Source: Bacillus yapensis (lineage in GTDB: Bacteria > Bacillota > Bacilli > Bacillales > Cytobacillaceae). From it: DNA of 64,000 nucleotides. The stretch spans positions 55,878 to 119,877 of the forward strand of contig NZ_SUND01000017.1 in the NCBI RefSeq assembly GCF_005280205.1. Reading direction: 5' to 3'. Each line of letters starts with the position of its first letter. Position 1 is the stretch's first letter. Shown one piece after another: positions 52,882 through 60,827 of the stretch. The notes beneath the pieces are model-generated. The model saw nothing but the letters and a program-made list of their open reading frames with translations. It ran no database searches and had not been told where the DNA came from. Both the position numbers and the translations under genes were made by a program.

Positions 52882-53298
52882 CTAAGTAAGCAAATATTTT
52901 TCTTTGAAGACGGGACTAAGTTCACTCCATACATCAAATTGATTACCGTCTAGATCAGAAAATACAAAGTTTTTTCCAGCGTGACCTCTATTTTCGATTT
53001 CACTAGTTAGTATCCCTTTTTCTTTAAATTCCTTATGTATCAACTTTAAGGCTTCTAGTCCATTTACTTCAAAGGTTATTGAAAAACGTTCATGGTTATT
53101 CGCATCAATAAAGTTTGCTTTTTGCCCTTCTTGGGCTCTAACGAGAAAAAAGCTCAGGTTCGCAAAGTCCAGGATGGCTTTTTCTCCATCGTGGTAATTC
53201 AACTTGGCACCTAATTTTTCAACATACCATTGTGAAGATACTTTCACATTTTGAACAGGTAAATAGATAGTTCCAATTCTTAATAATGTTTCGCTCAT
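52882..53298 (-). CDS. VOC superfamily (glyoxalase-like) protein
   Basis: 138 residues from the ATG at 53298 (GGAGG SD). Two beta-alpha-beta modules: IGTIYLPVQNVKVSSQWYVEKLGAKLNY and the C-terminal GHAGKNFVFSDLDGNQFDVWSEL. Such proteins bind a metal and act as dioxygenases, isomerases or resistance proteins. Substrate unknown. Divergent from the ABC-F resistance operon. Confidence 0.8.
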   Translation of the reverse strand: MSETLLRIGTIYLPVQNVKVSSQWYVEKLGAKLNYHDGEKAILDFANLSFFLVRAQEGQKANFIDANNHERFSITFEVNGLEALKLIHKEFKEKGILTSEIENRGHAGKNFVFSDLDGNQFDVWSELSPVFKEKYLLT

Positions 53299-53411
53299 AG
53301 AACATCCCTCCGTTTCCAAAATTATACTATAGAATACTTAAATTTGACTTTGACTTTTTTGAAAATGCCCCCTATAATGAACATGAATTTATTAAGGAGG
53401 ATTATTAAAAA

Positions 53412-53456
53412 ATGACACACTCAATGAGACTTCGTTTCCCTGCTTTGAATCAGTAA
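53412..53456 (+). CDS. Regulatory leader peptide 1 of the ABC-F gene
   Basis: AAGGAGG SD then MTHSMRLRFPALNQ and stop. Arg- and Pro-containing leader peptides of this kind sense ribosome-stalling antibiotics; stalling here would alter folding of the downstream terminators. Confidence 0.8.
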   Translation: MTHSMRLRFPALNQ

Positions 53457-53547
53457 TTGAATACTGTCAAAGACTCTGTTTGTGTTTGCAGAGTAAACGG
53501 GATAAGTCTGTCCTTTTTTAATCATCTTCAAATAACCATTCTTGGAG

Positions 53548-53578
53548 AAAGGCGGAACGATCTGCCTTTTTTTGTGTT
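53548..53578 (+). terminator. Leader terminator 1 (attenuator)
   Basis: AAAGGC.G / TGCCTTT stem followed by seven T's, between the two leader peptides. Confidence 0.75.
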
Positions 53579-53611
53579 TGTACTTAAAACTAAATTATCC
53601 CATTTACTCTA

Positions 53612-53645
53612 AACCACGGACATTGGCGTCTGTGGTTTTTTATAT
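53612..53645 (+). terminator. Leader terminator 2 (attenuator)
   Basis: AACCACgGAC/GTCtGTGGTT stem with T run, before leader peptide 2. Confidence 0.75.
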
Positions 53646-53665
53646 GTAAAAAGGAGGTAAGTTCT

Positions 53666-53686
53666 ATGTTCTTATTATTTTTTTAA
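53666..53686 (+). CDS. Regulatory leader peptide 2 of the ABC-F gene
   Basis: AAGGAGG SD with good spacing, then MFLLFF and stop. The stop overlaps a hairpin ATACGAGCTT/AAGCTCGTAT (53686-53715) upstream of the ABC-F SD, suggesting a second control step. Confidence 0.65.
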   Translation: MFLLFF

Positions 53687-53763
53687 TACGAGCTTGATTT
53701 AAAAAAAGCTCGTATCGATCCAGCTATCGGTACGAAATCACACTAATTTCGGAGGTAGCAAAT

Positions 53764-55218
53764 ATGGAACAAATTTGTTTTGAATTAGAAAATATAGAAG
53801 TAACTTATTTAGATAAAGAAATACTAAAAATTGATCGATTAGCCATTCATCAATTTGATCGAATCGGCATAGTCGGAAAAAACGGAGCAGGTAAAAGTAC
53901 ATTATTGAAATTGCTTGCAGGTATTGTTAAACCATCTGTCGGAAAAATTCATGGTCACGTTGAGTGTGGATATTTTGAGCAACTAGAAGCCCCAAAAGCT
54001 GCAGAAGCAGATCCAGCATTAATGGGAAAATTAGATGTACCAAAGGATTCGGAGCAATTGAGTGGTGGGGAACAGACGAGAATGAAGCTAGCTCAATTAT
54101 TTACCCATTATTATGAAGCTTTGCTGATCGATGAACCGACAACACATTTGGATCAAGATGGGATAGCGTTTTTACTCGATGAACTTAAATATTATTACGG
54201 AGCGCTAATACTTATTAGCCATGACCGTGCTGTATTGGATGAGCTTGTTACGACGATTTGGGAAGTCCGAGAAGGCAAAGTCCATGTGTATACAGGGAAT
54301 TACAGTGATTACGTTGCTCAAAAGCAATTAGAACGTGAACAACAGAGTCAAGCGCATGAACAGTTTCTAAAAGAAAAGAGTCGTCTAGAAAAAGCAGCTC
54401 AAGAAAAAATGAAAAAGGCAGAAAAAATTGCGCAAGCAGGCAGCATGACAAAGCGCGAAGCAAACGCCAAACCGAACAAAACGTTTATGACAAAATCAAA
54501 AGGAACCAGTCAAAAAGCTGCACAGCGTGCTGCAAAAGCGATTGAACATCGAATGGAAAGACTTGAGGAGGTCGAAGCTGTACAAGATGAACGACCGATC
54601 GTTTTCCGTCAACCAAAGCATCTAGAATTGCATAATAAGTTTCCCATTATGGCAGATAGATTAACGCTTCAGGTGAAAGATAGAGTGTTGCTGGAGGAAG
54701 TAAGCTTTCAAATACCACTTGAAAAAAAGATCGCTATTACTGGTAGTAATGGTAGTGGGAAGAGTACATTGCTTGAATACATTGCTAATAATGGCCCTGA
54801 TTTAACGATTTCACCGAAAGCGAAAATTGGTTTCTTCCGCCAAATGAGCTATCAGTATGGAAGTGATGAAACGGTTCTACAATTTTTGAAAAATCGTTCT
54901 GAATATGATGAGAGCTTTTTACGTAGTATTTTACACTCGATGCAGTTTGAAGGGACAGATGTTTTAAAGAATGTAAAATCCCTTAGTGGAGGAGAAGCGA
55001 TTCGTCTTCGTCTATGTGAGTTGTTTTTAGGGGAGTACAACATTTTATTACTAGATGAACCGACGAATTTCTTAGATATTAATGCGGTTGAAGCATTAGA
55101 ACGATTTATCAAGGCTTATCAAGGAACCATACTTCTGGTTTCCCATGATAAAAAGTTTATCGAAAATGTCGGGGATATGGAATTTGAGATTAAAGAGAAG
55201 AAGCTCGTTCAAAAATGA
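53764..55218 (+). CDS. ABC-F type ribosomal protection protein (VmlR/Vga-like)
   Basis: 484 residues, two ABC domains without membrane parts. Walker A motifs GKNGAGKST (38-46) and GSNGSGKST (~326), signatures LSGGEQ (~98) and LSGGEA (~406), and a long charged linker (~170-290) that reaches into the ribosomal P-site region. The first domain is shortened, as in Vga/VmlR proteins, which displace lincosamides, streptogramin A and pleuromutilins. No C-terminal extension such as VmlR has. Expression is probably antibiotic-induced through the leader. Not a transporter. Confidence 0.9.
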   Translation: MEQICFELENIEVTYLDKEILKIDRLAIHQFDRIGIVGKNGAGKSTLLKLLAGIVKPSVGKIHGHVECGYFEQLEAPKAAEADPALMGKLDVPKDSEQLSGGEQTRMKLAQLFTHYYEALLIDEPTTHLDQDGIAFLLDELKYYYGALILISHDRAVLDELVTTIWEVREGKVHVYTGNYSDYVAQKQLEREQQSQAHEQFLKEKSRLEKAAQEKMKKAEKIAQAGSMTKREANAKPNKTFMTKSKGTSQKAAQRAAKAIEHRMERLEEVEAVQDERPIVFRQPKHLELHNKFPIMADRLTLQVKDRVLLEEVSFQIPLEKKIAITGSNGSGKSTLLEYIANNGPDLTISPKAKIGFFRQMSYQYGSDETVLQFLKNRSEYDESFLRSILHSMQFEGTDVLKNVKSLSGGEAIRLRLCELFLGEYNILLLDEPTNFLDINAVEALERFIKAYQGTILLVSHDKKFIENVGDMEFEIKEKKLVQK

Positions 55219-55228
55219 ACTGGAGAGA

Positions 55229-55262
55229 GGAGAACCCACTGAAAATGGGTTCTCTTTTTAAT
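55229..55262 (+). terminator. Rho-independent terminator
   Basis: AGAACCCA/TGGGTTCT stem and T run after the ABC-F gene. Confidence 0.85.
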
Positions 55263-55293
55263 AGTATAAGAAAGATTTCTCTACTCTGAGAAA

Positions 55294-55470
55294 TGTCTAG
55301 CTCCAGCGCCTATCACCTAGCAAACTTCGGGTCACCAGGTAAAAATTGAAGTACATTTTTACTCCCTACGATAAGTCAACTATGAATTGCTCACGTAATT
55401 CAAGTTTCCTTTATCTCAGTCGATGCCCCTCCAGTTTGTACGGCGATGAGCAGGGCGCTTGCGCTTTTCT
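55294..55470. repeat. Bacillaceae dispersed intergenic repeat (imperfect copy)
   Basis: Begins TGTCTAGCTCCAGCGCCTA and ends GGGCGCTTGCGCTTTTCT; these end sequences recur, from memory, around an intergenic element in many Bacillus genomes. The inside is divergent, with an ACCTAGCAAA/GGTCACCAGGT patch. Non-coding. Confidence 0.7.
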
Positions 55471-55548
55471 AATTGGAGAACTATTCCAGATCATCATTTC
55501 TACTTTTTGCTCATACATTGTGATAAGACCAAAAAGGGGGAGAATCGG

Positions 55549-56964
55549 ATGAGAGAGGAAGAACGTAAAGAACTGGAGTATGCCATTGACGAAATTACAG
55601 AAATCGCCTCAGGATTTGGCCTTGATTTTTATCCGATGAGATATGAGATTTGTCCAGCAGATATCATTTATACCTTTGGCGCGTATGGAATGCCCACAAG
55701 ATTTTCACATTGGAGTTTTGGTAAGCAATTTCATAAAATGAAGCTTCATTATGACTTAGGGCTTTCGAAGATTTATGAGCTTGTGATTAACTCTAACCCC
55801 TGCTACGCATTTTTACTGGATTCCAATTCATTAATTCAAAACAAACTAATCGTAGCCCATGTTCTCGCACACTGCGATTTTTTCAAAAACAATGTTCGTT
55901 TTCAAAATACGAAGCGGGATATGGTCGAGAGTATGTCGGCAACGGCAGAGAGAATCCGTCAGTATGAAATTGAGCATGGTAAGCAAGAAGTAGAAAATTT
56001 TCTAGATGCAGTGCTTGCGATTGAGGAGCATATTGATCCTTCACTTATGCGTCCAAAGCTTTCATGGACATTGGATGATGTTGAGTATGAAGAGGAAGAT
56101 GATATCAAAGCAAGTCCTTATGATGATTTGTGGAATTTAGATAGGAAAGCGGAAAAACAGAGTAAGTCTAAAAAGATGAAAAGGAAATTTCCACCTCAGC
56201 CAGAAAAGGATCTCATGTTATTTATTGAGAGCTACAGTCGAGAATTAACAGATTGGCAAAGAGATATTCTTACCATGATGAGGGAGGAAATGCTGTACTT
56301 TTGGCCTCAGCTAGAAACGAAAATCATGAATGAAGGCTGGGCGTCGTACTGGCATCAAAGAATTTTACGAGAGATGGATTTAACATCTTCTGAGGCATTG
56401 GAGTTTGCAAAGTTAAATGCTGGTGTAGTTCAACCATCTCGAACAGGGATTAATCCATATTATTTAGGATTGAAAATTTTTGAAGACATTGAAGAGAGAT
56501 ACAATAATCCGACAGAGCTCATGAAAGAAAGAGGAGTAAAAGAGAACTCTGGTCGGGATAAAATTTATGAAGTGCGGGAAATTGAATCTGATATTTCTTT
56601 TCTGAGGAATTATTTGACGAAGGATCTTGTCTTACGTGAGGATATGTATTTATTCCAAAAGCAGGGAAGAGACTATAAAATTGTTGATAAAGGCTGGGAA
56701 GAAGTTAGAGACCAGCTTGTTAATATGAGAGTCAATGGAGGGTTCCCCTTCTTAACCGTGACAGATGGAGATTACTTGAAAAATGGTGAGCTTTATATAA
56801 AGCATTGGTACGAAGGCATTGAACTTGATCTCAAGTATTTGGAAAAAGTACTCCCTTATATTTATCAGCTATGGGGCAGAGGTGTTCATATGGAAACGGT
56901 TATTGAGGAGCGCAATATGTTGTTTTCTTACGATGGAAAAGGGGTCCATCGGAAATATCTTTAG
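55549..56964 (+). CDS. spoVR: Stage V sporulation protein R
   Basis: 471 residues from the ATG at 55549 (AAGGGGGAG SD); an extended frame into the repeat upstream is unlikely. [71 protein letters not shown] and [19 protein letters not shown] are hallmarks. Needed for normal spore cortex in B. subtilis. The family is functionally tied to PrkA and YhbH, encoded earlier in this window. Confidence 0.96.
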   Translation: MREEERKELEYAIDEITEIASGFGLDFYPMRYEICPADIIYTFGAYGMPTRFSHWSFGKQFHKMKLHYDLGLSKIYELVINSNPCYAFLLDSNSLIQNKLIVAHVLAHCDFFKNNVRFQNTKRDMVESMSATAERIRQYEIEHGKQEVENFLDAVLAIEEHIDPSLMRPKLSWTLDDVEYEEEDDIKASPYDDLWNLDRKAEKQSKSKKMKRKFPPQPEKDLMLFIESYSRELTDWQRDILTMMREEMLYFWPQLETKIMNEGWASYWHQRILREMDLTSSEALEFAKLNAGVVQPSRTGINPYYLGLKIFEDIEERYNNPTELMKERGVKENSGRDKIYEVREIESDISFLRNYLTKDLVLREDMYLFQKQGRDYKIVDKGWEEVRDQLVNMRVNGGFPFLTVTDGDYLKNGELYIKHWYEGIELDLKYLEKVLPYIYQLWGRGVHMETVIEERNMLFSYDGKGVHRKYL

Positions 56965-56967
56965 AGA

Positions 56968-57000
56968 GAGGACTACCGAAAAAGGTAGTTCTTTTTTCTT
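56968..57000 (+). terminator. Rho-independent terminator
   Basis: GGACTACC/GGTAGTTC stem and T run after spoVR. Confidence 0.75.
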
Positions 57001-57028
57001 GCCATCATCATGAACCCCTTTATGAGGT

Positions 57029-57907
57029 TCATGATTTAGAAGTTAATGGATCCAAATGTTTTTTTACCATGGAAATGGCGGGCTGGTTGTTCTCTAAAAT
57101 GTAGACCATTTCCGCAAATTTAAAGCACTCAACAGCTCTTTCCATGTCTTTAAGCGATTTATAATTATAAGCTTTTTGAAAGTAAAGGTCCCCTCGAAGA
57201 TACATAAGCATATGTTTTTCGGTGAGTTTTAGCCCTCTATCACATAAATGAATGGACTCATAATAATTCCCAGTAAGTCTCATTATTCGGGCATAATTAT
57301 AGAACAAACGAACAGGAACATGTTTATTGATTACTTCCGACAACTGGTGAATATGAGTCATTGCTTCTTCGTATTTATTGATGGCTTCTTCGTGCATGTT
57401 ACTCTGGCTAAAAATATTGGCTTGGCTAATTAATATTTCGATTTCTCTTTCTGAGAAAAACTTCTTGTTGTTTATTGTCATATCGAGGGCTTCTTCTAAA
57501 CATTGGATCGCTTTGGGCAGATCCTGATCTAATTGAAAATAACAAATTCCCTCATGCCATGTTAAAAATTGCTGCAATTTCTTTTCCATGAATAAAAAAT
57601 TATTCTTTTCTGTTTCGACAATTTTACGAACAGTCGTGTAATCCCGATTATTAATGGATTCTCTAATTTGTGTAAATGCATCAATGACGTAATCATGTCG
57701 TGGAATGCTAGAAATATCTAACAAGTAGGAGATATCGATGCTAAATCGATCAGCAAGCTTTAACAAAATATCAGCAGTTGGAAGAACATTACCTTTCTCG
57801 ATTTTACTAATATAGGCCTGAGTGCAAATATCTTTACTCGTCTCGTATTGGGATAATCCAAGGCGTTCTCTTGCTTCTTTAATTCGCTGACCTAAGTATC
57901 TTGCCAT
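57029..57907 (-). CDS. HTH-TPR regulator of the RNPP type (PlcR/NprR-like)
   Basis: 292 residues. Residues ~5-62 are an XRE-type HTH (LGQRIKEARERLGLSQYETS; AYISKIEKGNVLPTADILLKLADRF), and ~75-285 are tandem TPR-like helices (FLTWHEGICYFQLDQDLPKAIQCLEEAL; NYYESIHLCDRGLKLTEKH; RGDLYFQKAYNYKSLKDMERAVECFKFA). PlcR is 285 residues with the same layout and the same FL.W helix. A tiny secreted-peptide gene lies 159 bp away, divergently transcribed, as expected for a regulator/pheromone pair. Its targets and whether it also regulates itself are unknown. Confidence 0.85.
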   Translation of the reverse strand: MARYLGQRIKEARERLGLSQYETSKDICTQAYISKIEKGNVLPTADILLKLADRFSIDISYLLDISSIPRHDYVIDAFTQIRESINNRDYTTVRKIVETEKNNFLFMEKKLQQFLTWHEGICYFQLDQDLPKAIQCLEEALDMTINNKKFFSEREIEILISQANIFSQSNMHEEAINKYEEAMTHIHQLSEVINKHVPVRLFYNYARIMRLTGNYYESIHLCDRGLKLTEKHMLMYLRGDLYFQKAYNYKSLKDMERAVECFKFAEMVYILENNQPAISMVKKHLDPLTSKS

Positions 57908-57945
57908 AATAATTCACTCCAATATAACTATATTTATCATGGAGC

Positions 57946-58016
57946 ACGGAAAAATTCGTAATTGTAAGAAAACTATTGATTATCTTCATTATATCAGTAA
58001 ATACGGAAAATTCACC
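57946..58016. promoter_or_regulatory. Repeated ACGGAAAA motif, probable operators
   Basis: ACGGAAAAATTCGT (57946-57959) and ACGGAAAATTCACC (58003-58016) are direct repeats in the divergent region; the second overlaps the -35 of the peptide promoter (TTCACC, 16 bp, TATGAT at 58033-58038). Confidence 0.5.
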
Positions 58017-58066
58017 AATTCTTTGGACATGCTATGATATTTGAAAATTAACAGAGGTGATGAAGG

Positions 58067-58183
58067 ATGAAAAAATGGCTCGCTAGTCTATTGATTGTAT
58101 TACTTGCCTTTTTTGGGACTTATGATGACACCACATCTATTCATGGAAACTCTAACGATGATGAACCTGGCGTCATGCATTAA
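58067..58183 (+). CDS. 38-residue secreted peptide, candidate pheromone precursor
   Basis: ATG at 58067 after a GAGGTGATG SD. MKKWLASLLIVLLAFFG is a signal peptide or export sequence; the remaining 21 residues are acidic and polar, ending NDDEPGVMH. PapR and NprX-type precursors have the same build, the active form being the last 5-8 residues. Located opposite the HTH-TPR regulator. Too short for most gene callers. Pheromone function is inferred from context. Confidence 0.75.
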   Translation: MKKWLASLLIVLLAFFGTYDDTTSIHGNSNDDEPGVMH

Positions 58184-58225
58184 AAAATTGCTATAGTTAG
58201 TTCTCATCAATAAGGATTATGGGGG

Positions 58226-58393
58226 ATGAGGAATTTGCTTGGAAAACAAGTTGTTTACCATGAAGAACTATACACAATCTTATTCAATTATAATAATGGC
58301 ATGCTTGAAATAAGAAACATCAACTCCTATAATGATGTAAAATTAGTCAACATTAATGAAATAACCATTATCGAGCCCACAGATATAGCTTGA
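58226..58393 (+). CDS. 55-residue conserved-looking small protein
   Basis: ATG at 58226 (a TTG at 58235 gives a shorter alternative). LGKQVVYHEELYTILFNYNNGMLEIRN has the look of a small beta-barrel (SH3-like). It begins 43 bp after the peptide gene and precedes a terminator, so the two are probably co-transcribed. Family not recognised. Confidence 0.6.
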   Translation: MRNLLGKQVVYHEELYTILFNYNNGMLEIRNINSYNDVKLVNINEITIIEPTDIA

Positions 58394-58413
58394 AAAGTAA
58401 ATGAAAATTGGGA

Positions 58414-58440
58414 GGACTACACGGTTGTAGTTCTTTTTTT
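58414..58440 (+). terminator. Rho-independent terminator
   Basis: GGACTAC/GTAGTTC stem with seven T's, closing the peptide operon. Confidence 0.75.
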
Positions 58441-58470
58441 GTGGTTTTTAAATTTTTTTTAGAAAAAGCG

Positions 58471-58499
58471 TTGACGAGTTTTTTTAAAGGTGTTATATT
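58471..58499 (+). promoter_or_regulatory. Promoter of the tRNA array
   Basis: TTGACG, exactly 17 bp, TATATT; 35 bp before the first tRNA. Confidence 0.8.
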
Positions 58500-58533
58500 G
58501 ATATAGCTGTCGCAAAAAAGTAATTAATAGATT

Positions 58534-58608
58534 GGCCCCTTGGTCAAGCGGTTAAGACACCGCCCTTTCACGGCGGTAACACGGGTTCGAATCCCGTAGG
58601 GGTCACCA
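58534..58608 (+). tRNA. tRNA-Glu (TTC)
   Basis: Acceptor GGCCCCT/AGGGGTC, anticodon loop CTTTCAC, encoded CCA. Confidence 0.97.
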
Positions 58609-58683
58609 ACATTTTTTCGCATGGCGAAAATAATGTTCCACTTTTACGAAACGAAGTGGAGTAAAATAGCTAGTTTTTTTGCG
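58608..58683 (+). repeat. Structured inter-tRNA spacer, copy 1
   Basis: Starts on the last base of the tRNA-Glu CCA: hairpin AACATTTTTTCGC/GCGAAAATAATGTT (one bulge), then CCACTT/AAGTGG hairpin, then AGTAAAATAGCTAGTTTTTT. A second copy follows tRNA-Tyr in the same register. Confidence 0.8.
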
Positions 58684-58768
58684 AAAGCAAAATAAACTTC
58701 CTTATCTTGCAATAGCGTAATTCAATTTTAGTTTTTCTGTGTTAGCAATAATGTTTCTTCTATAAGTT

Positions 58769-58844
58769 GGGGCCTTAGCTCAGCTGGGAGAGCGCCTGCC
58801 TTGCACGCAGGAGGTCAGCGGTTCGATCCCGCTAGGCTCCACCA
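58769..58844 (+). tRNA. tRNA-Ala (TGC)
   Basis: Acceptor GGGGCCT/AGGCTCC, anticodon loop CTTGCAC, encoded CCA. Confidence 0.97.
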
Positions 58845-58902
58845 ACCTAGGTTCGGCGGTTTTTGCAGAATGTAGCAGTGGAAAACTAAAAAATATTATA
58901 TT

Positions 58903-58979
58903 GGCGGTGTAGCTCAGCTGGCTAGAGCATTCGGTTCATACCCGAAAGGTCGTGGGTTCGACTCCCTCCGCCGCTACCA
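58903..58979 (+). tRNA. tRNA-Met (CAT), elongator type
   Basis: Anticodon loop TTCATAC; acceptor GGCGGTG/CGCCGCT, starting with a G-T pair; encoded CCA. Lacks the initiator's mispaired first base and GGG stem. Confidence 0.95.
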
Positions 58980-58991
58980 ATTTTATAATGT

Positions 58992-59084
58992 GGAGGAATA
59001 CCCAAGTCCGGCTGAAGGGATCGGTCTTGAAAACCGACAGGCGGGTCAAACCGCGCAGGGGTTCGAATCCCCTTTCCTCCTCCA
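58992..59084 (+). tRNA. tRNA-Ser (TGA)
   Basis: Acceptor GGAGGAA/TTCCTCC, anticodon loop CTTGAAA, long variable arm GCGG/CCGC, encoded CCA. The discriminator base is T instead of the usual G. Confidence 0.95.
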
Positions 59085-59171
59085 TTTTTATTCTTTGTTA
59101 TAATGAAACCTATTTTCGCTAGCGCGAAAAAGTTAATGAAAGTTATTTTCTCCTTACGTCGAAAAAACTCT

Positions 59172-59248
59172 GGTCCGGTAGTTCAGTTGGTTAGAATGCC
59201 TGCCTGTCACGCAGGAGGTCGCGGGTTCGAGTCCCGTCCGGACCGCCA
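59172..59248 (+). tRNA. tRNA-Asp (GTC)
   Basis: Acceptor GGTCCGG/CCGGACC, anticodon loop CTGTCAC, discriminator G, encoded CCA. Confidence 0.97.
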
Positions 59249-59278
59249 TTTAATTTTTTGAATTAAATATTATGTTAT

Positions 59279-59351
59279 GGCTCAGTAGCTCAGTCGGTAG
59301 AGCAAAGGACTGAAAATCCTTGTGTCGGCGGTTCGATTCCGTCCTGAGCCA
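59279..59351 (+). tRNA. tRNA-Phe (GAA)
   Basis: Acceptor GGCTCAG/CTGAGCC, anticodon loop CTGAAAA; no encoded CCA. Confidence 0.96.
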
Positions 59352-59361
59352 CTTTTTATTT

Positions 59362-59445
59362 GGAGGGGTAGCGAAGTGGCTAAACGCGGCGGACTGTAAA
59401 TCCGCTCCTTCGGGTTCGGCGGTTCGAATCCGTCCCCCTCCACCA
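59362..59445 (+). tRNA. tRNA-Tyr (GTA)
   Basis: Acceptor GGAGGGG/CCCCTCC, anticodon loop CTGTAAA, long variable arm, encoded CCA. Confidence 0.96.
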
Positions 59446-59522
59446 ACGTTTTTTCACGATAGTGAAAATAACGTTCCGCTTAATTTTTACGAAATGTAGT
59501 GGAGTAAAATAGCTAGTTTTTT
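59445..59522 (+). repeat. Structured inter-tRNA spacer, copy 2
   Basis: AACGTTTTTTCAC/GTGAAAATAACGTT hairpin with the same bulge as copy 1 but two compensated base-pair changes, then CCGCTT/AGTGG, then AGTAAAATAGCTAGTTTTTT. A third TTTTTTCAC/GTGAAAA hairpin follows at once (59517-59537). Confidence 0.8.
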
Positions 59523-59585
59523 CACGATAGTGAAAATAACATTCCTTCAACGCAGAATAGCAGATTTGAATAACCTATCATCTAC

Positions 59586-59659
59586 AGGGGCATAGTTTAA
59601 AGGTAGAACGAAGGTCTCCAAAACCTTTGGTGTGGGTTCAATTCCTACTGCCCCTGCCA
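59586..59659 (+). tRNA. tRNA-Trp (CCA)
   Basis: Acceptor AGGGGCA/TGCCCCT, anticodon loop CTCCAAA, encoded CCA. Confidence 0.96.
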
Positions 59660-59683
59660 GACTTAAAAAAATTATATTGTAAT

Positions 59684-59760
59684 GGCGGTCGTGGCGAAGT
59701 GGTTAACGCATCGGATTGTGGCTCCGACACTCGTGGGTTCGATTCCCATCGATCGCCCCA
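59684..59760 (+). tRNA. tRNA-His (GTG)
   Basis: Extra 5' G (59684) opposite C73, anticodon loop TTGTGGC, encoded CCA. Confidence 0.96.
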
Positions 59761-59767
59761 TATTTTT

Positions 59768-59838
59768 GCGGGTGTAGTTTAATGGTAAAACCACAGCCTT
59801 CCAAGCTGTTGTCGTGGGTTCGATTCCCATCACCCGCT
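59768..59838 (+). tRNA. tRNA-Gly (TCC), second copy
   Basis: Same sequence as the gene at 8604 through the discriminator T, but no CCA is encoded here. Last tRNA of the array. Confidence 0.96.
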
Positions 59839-59842
59839 TTTC

Positions 59843-59877
59843 AAAAAAAGCTGAGTAAATGTACTCAGCTTTTTTTG
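59843..59877 (+). terminator. Terminator of the tRNA array
   Basis: Perfect AAAAAAAGCTGAGTA/TACTCAGCTTTTTTT stem. Confidence 0.9.
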
Positions 59878-59969
59878 ATCTAGATAAAATTGATAAGTTA
59901 AATAAAAATTCCCAGAATGTAAAGAATATGGAGGAAATATATATACGATTTTTGTGTGTGGGTGAAAAG

Positions 59970-60686
59970 ATGGGATTTATCAAAGACACTCTTGTGGTTT
60001 ATGGAAGAATCATAACATTACTTCCACTTTTGCTATTTATTACTCTTTTTATGGGAAAAAGGTCAATAGGGTCATTGCCTATTTTTGATTTTTTAATCAT
60101 CATTACTCTTGGCGCTGTAGTAGGTGCAGATATTGCTGATCCCAACATTGCTCATATCCATACGGCCATGGCTATTATTGGCTTAGCCCTACTTCAAAAA
60201 CTCATTTCTTATATGACCATTAGATTTAGAAAGTTTCGTAATGCTATCACTTTTGAACCAACTATTGTTATTATGGATGGTATTTTTAAAGTCGAAAATT
60301 TACGTAAAATTCAATATTCAATAGATGAAATTTTGCAGATGCTTAGAGAAAAAGATGTTTTTGATGTTTCAGAAGTCAAACTAGGAATAATAGAAGCGAA
60401 TGGGATCATATCGGTATATAAAAAAAGAGATAAGTCACCAGTATTACTTGAAGATATAGGCATCAAGTGCTTTAAAGATAAATTACCTTACCCGGTCATT
60501 ATTGAGGGGAAAATTGATTATCAAATAATTAGCCAATTAGGCACGAGCGAATTTTGGCTTATGAAGCAGCTTGAAAAGAAGGGGATTAATGAAATAAATG
60601 ATGTTTTCTTTGCATCAATAACATCAGACTTAGAGTTACACATTTCACTTATGAACAGTGATACACCGAACTATATAAAGCATTAA
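59970..60686 (+). CDS. DUF421 family membrane protein (YetF-like)
   Basis: 238 residues from the ATG at 59970 (GGTGA SD). Three membrane helices (LLPLLLFITLFMGKRSIGSLPIFDFLIIITLGAVVGADI) then the YetF C-terminal domain with ITFEPTIVIMDGIFKVENLRKIQYSIDEILQMLREKDVFDVSEVKLGIIEANG. Several Bacillus homologues are spore or stress membrane proteins of unknown activity. Longer frames would run through the tRNA terminator and are rejected. Confidence 0.85.
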   Translation: MGFIKDTLVVYGRIITLLPLLLFITLFMGKRSIGSLPIFDFLIIITLGAVVGADIADPNIAHIHTAMAIIGLALLQKLISYMTIRFRKFRNAITFEPTIVIMDGIFKVENLRKIQYSIDEILQMLREKDVFDVSEVKLGIIEANGIISVYKKRDKSPVLLEDIGIKCFKDKLPYPVIIEGKIDYQIISQLGTSEFWLMKQLEKKGINEINDVFFASITSDLELHISLMNSDTPNYIKH

Positions 60687-60691
60687 AGAAT

Positions 60692-60722
60692 TACTCCATC
60701 TTAAAAAAATGGAGTTTTTTCT
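60692..60722 (+). terminator. Rho-independent terminator
   Basis: ACTCCAT/ATGGAGT stem and T run. Confidence 0.75.
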
Positions 60723-60827
60723 TTGCATCTCACGTTTCACATCCACAAAAACTTTTTACTTCACATGTTCCCAAAAATCTCGTATACTTTAATAACATAC
60801 AATTCCAATAAGTTAGGTGGGTTTTGA

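Noticed and set aside
57005..57037. ATCATGAACC/GGTTCATGAT hairpin as terminator of the HTH-TPR gene
   Set aside because: Good stem, but no T run on the minus strand and it overlaps the stop codon; left unassigned.
59672..59989. Open frame on the minus strand across the tRNA-His and tRNA-Gly genes
   Set aside because: It is the antisense of tRNA genes; such MGIEPTT-type products are a known artefact.
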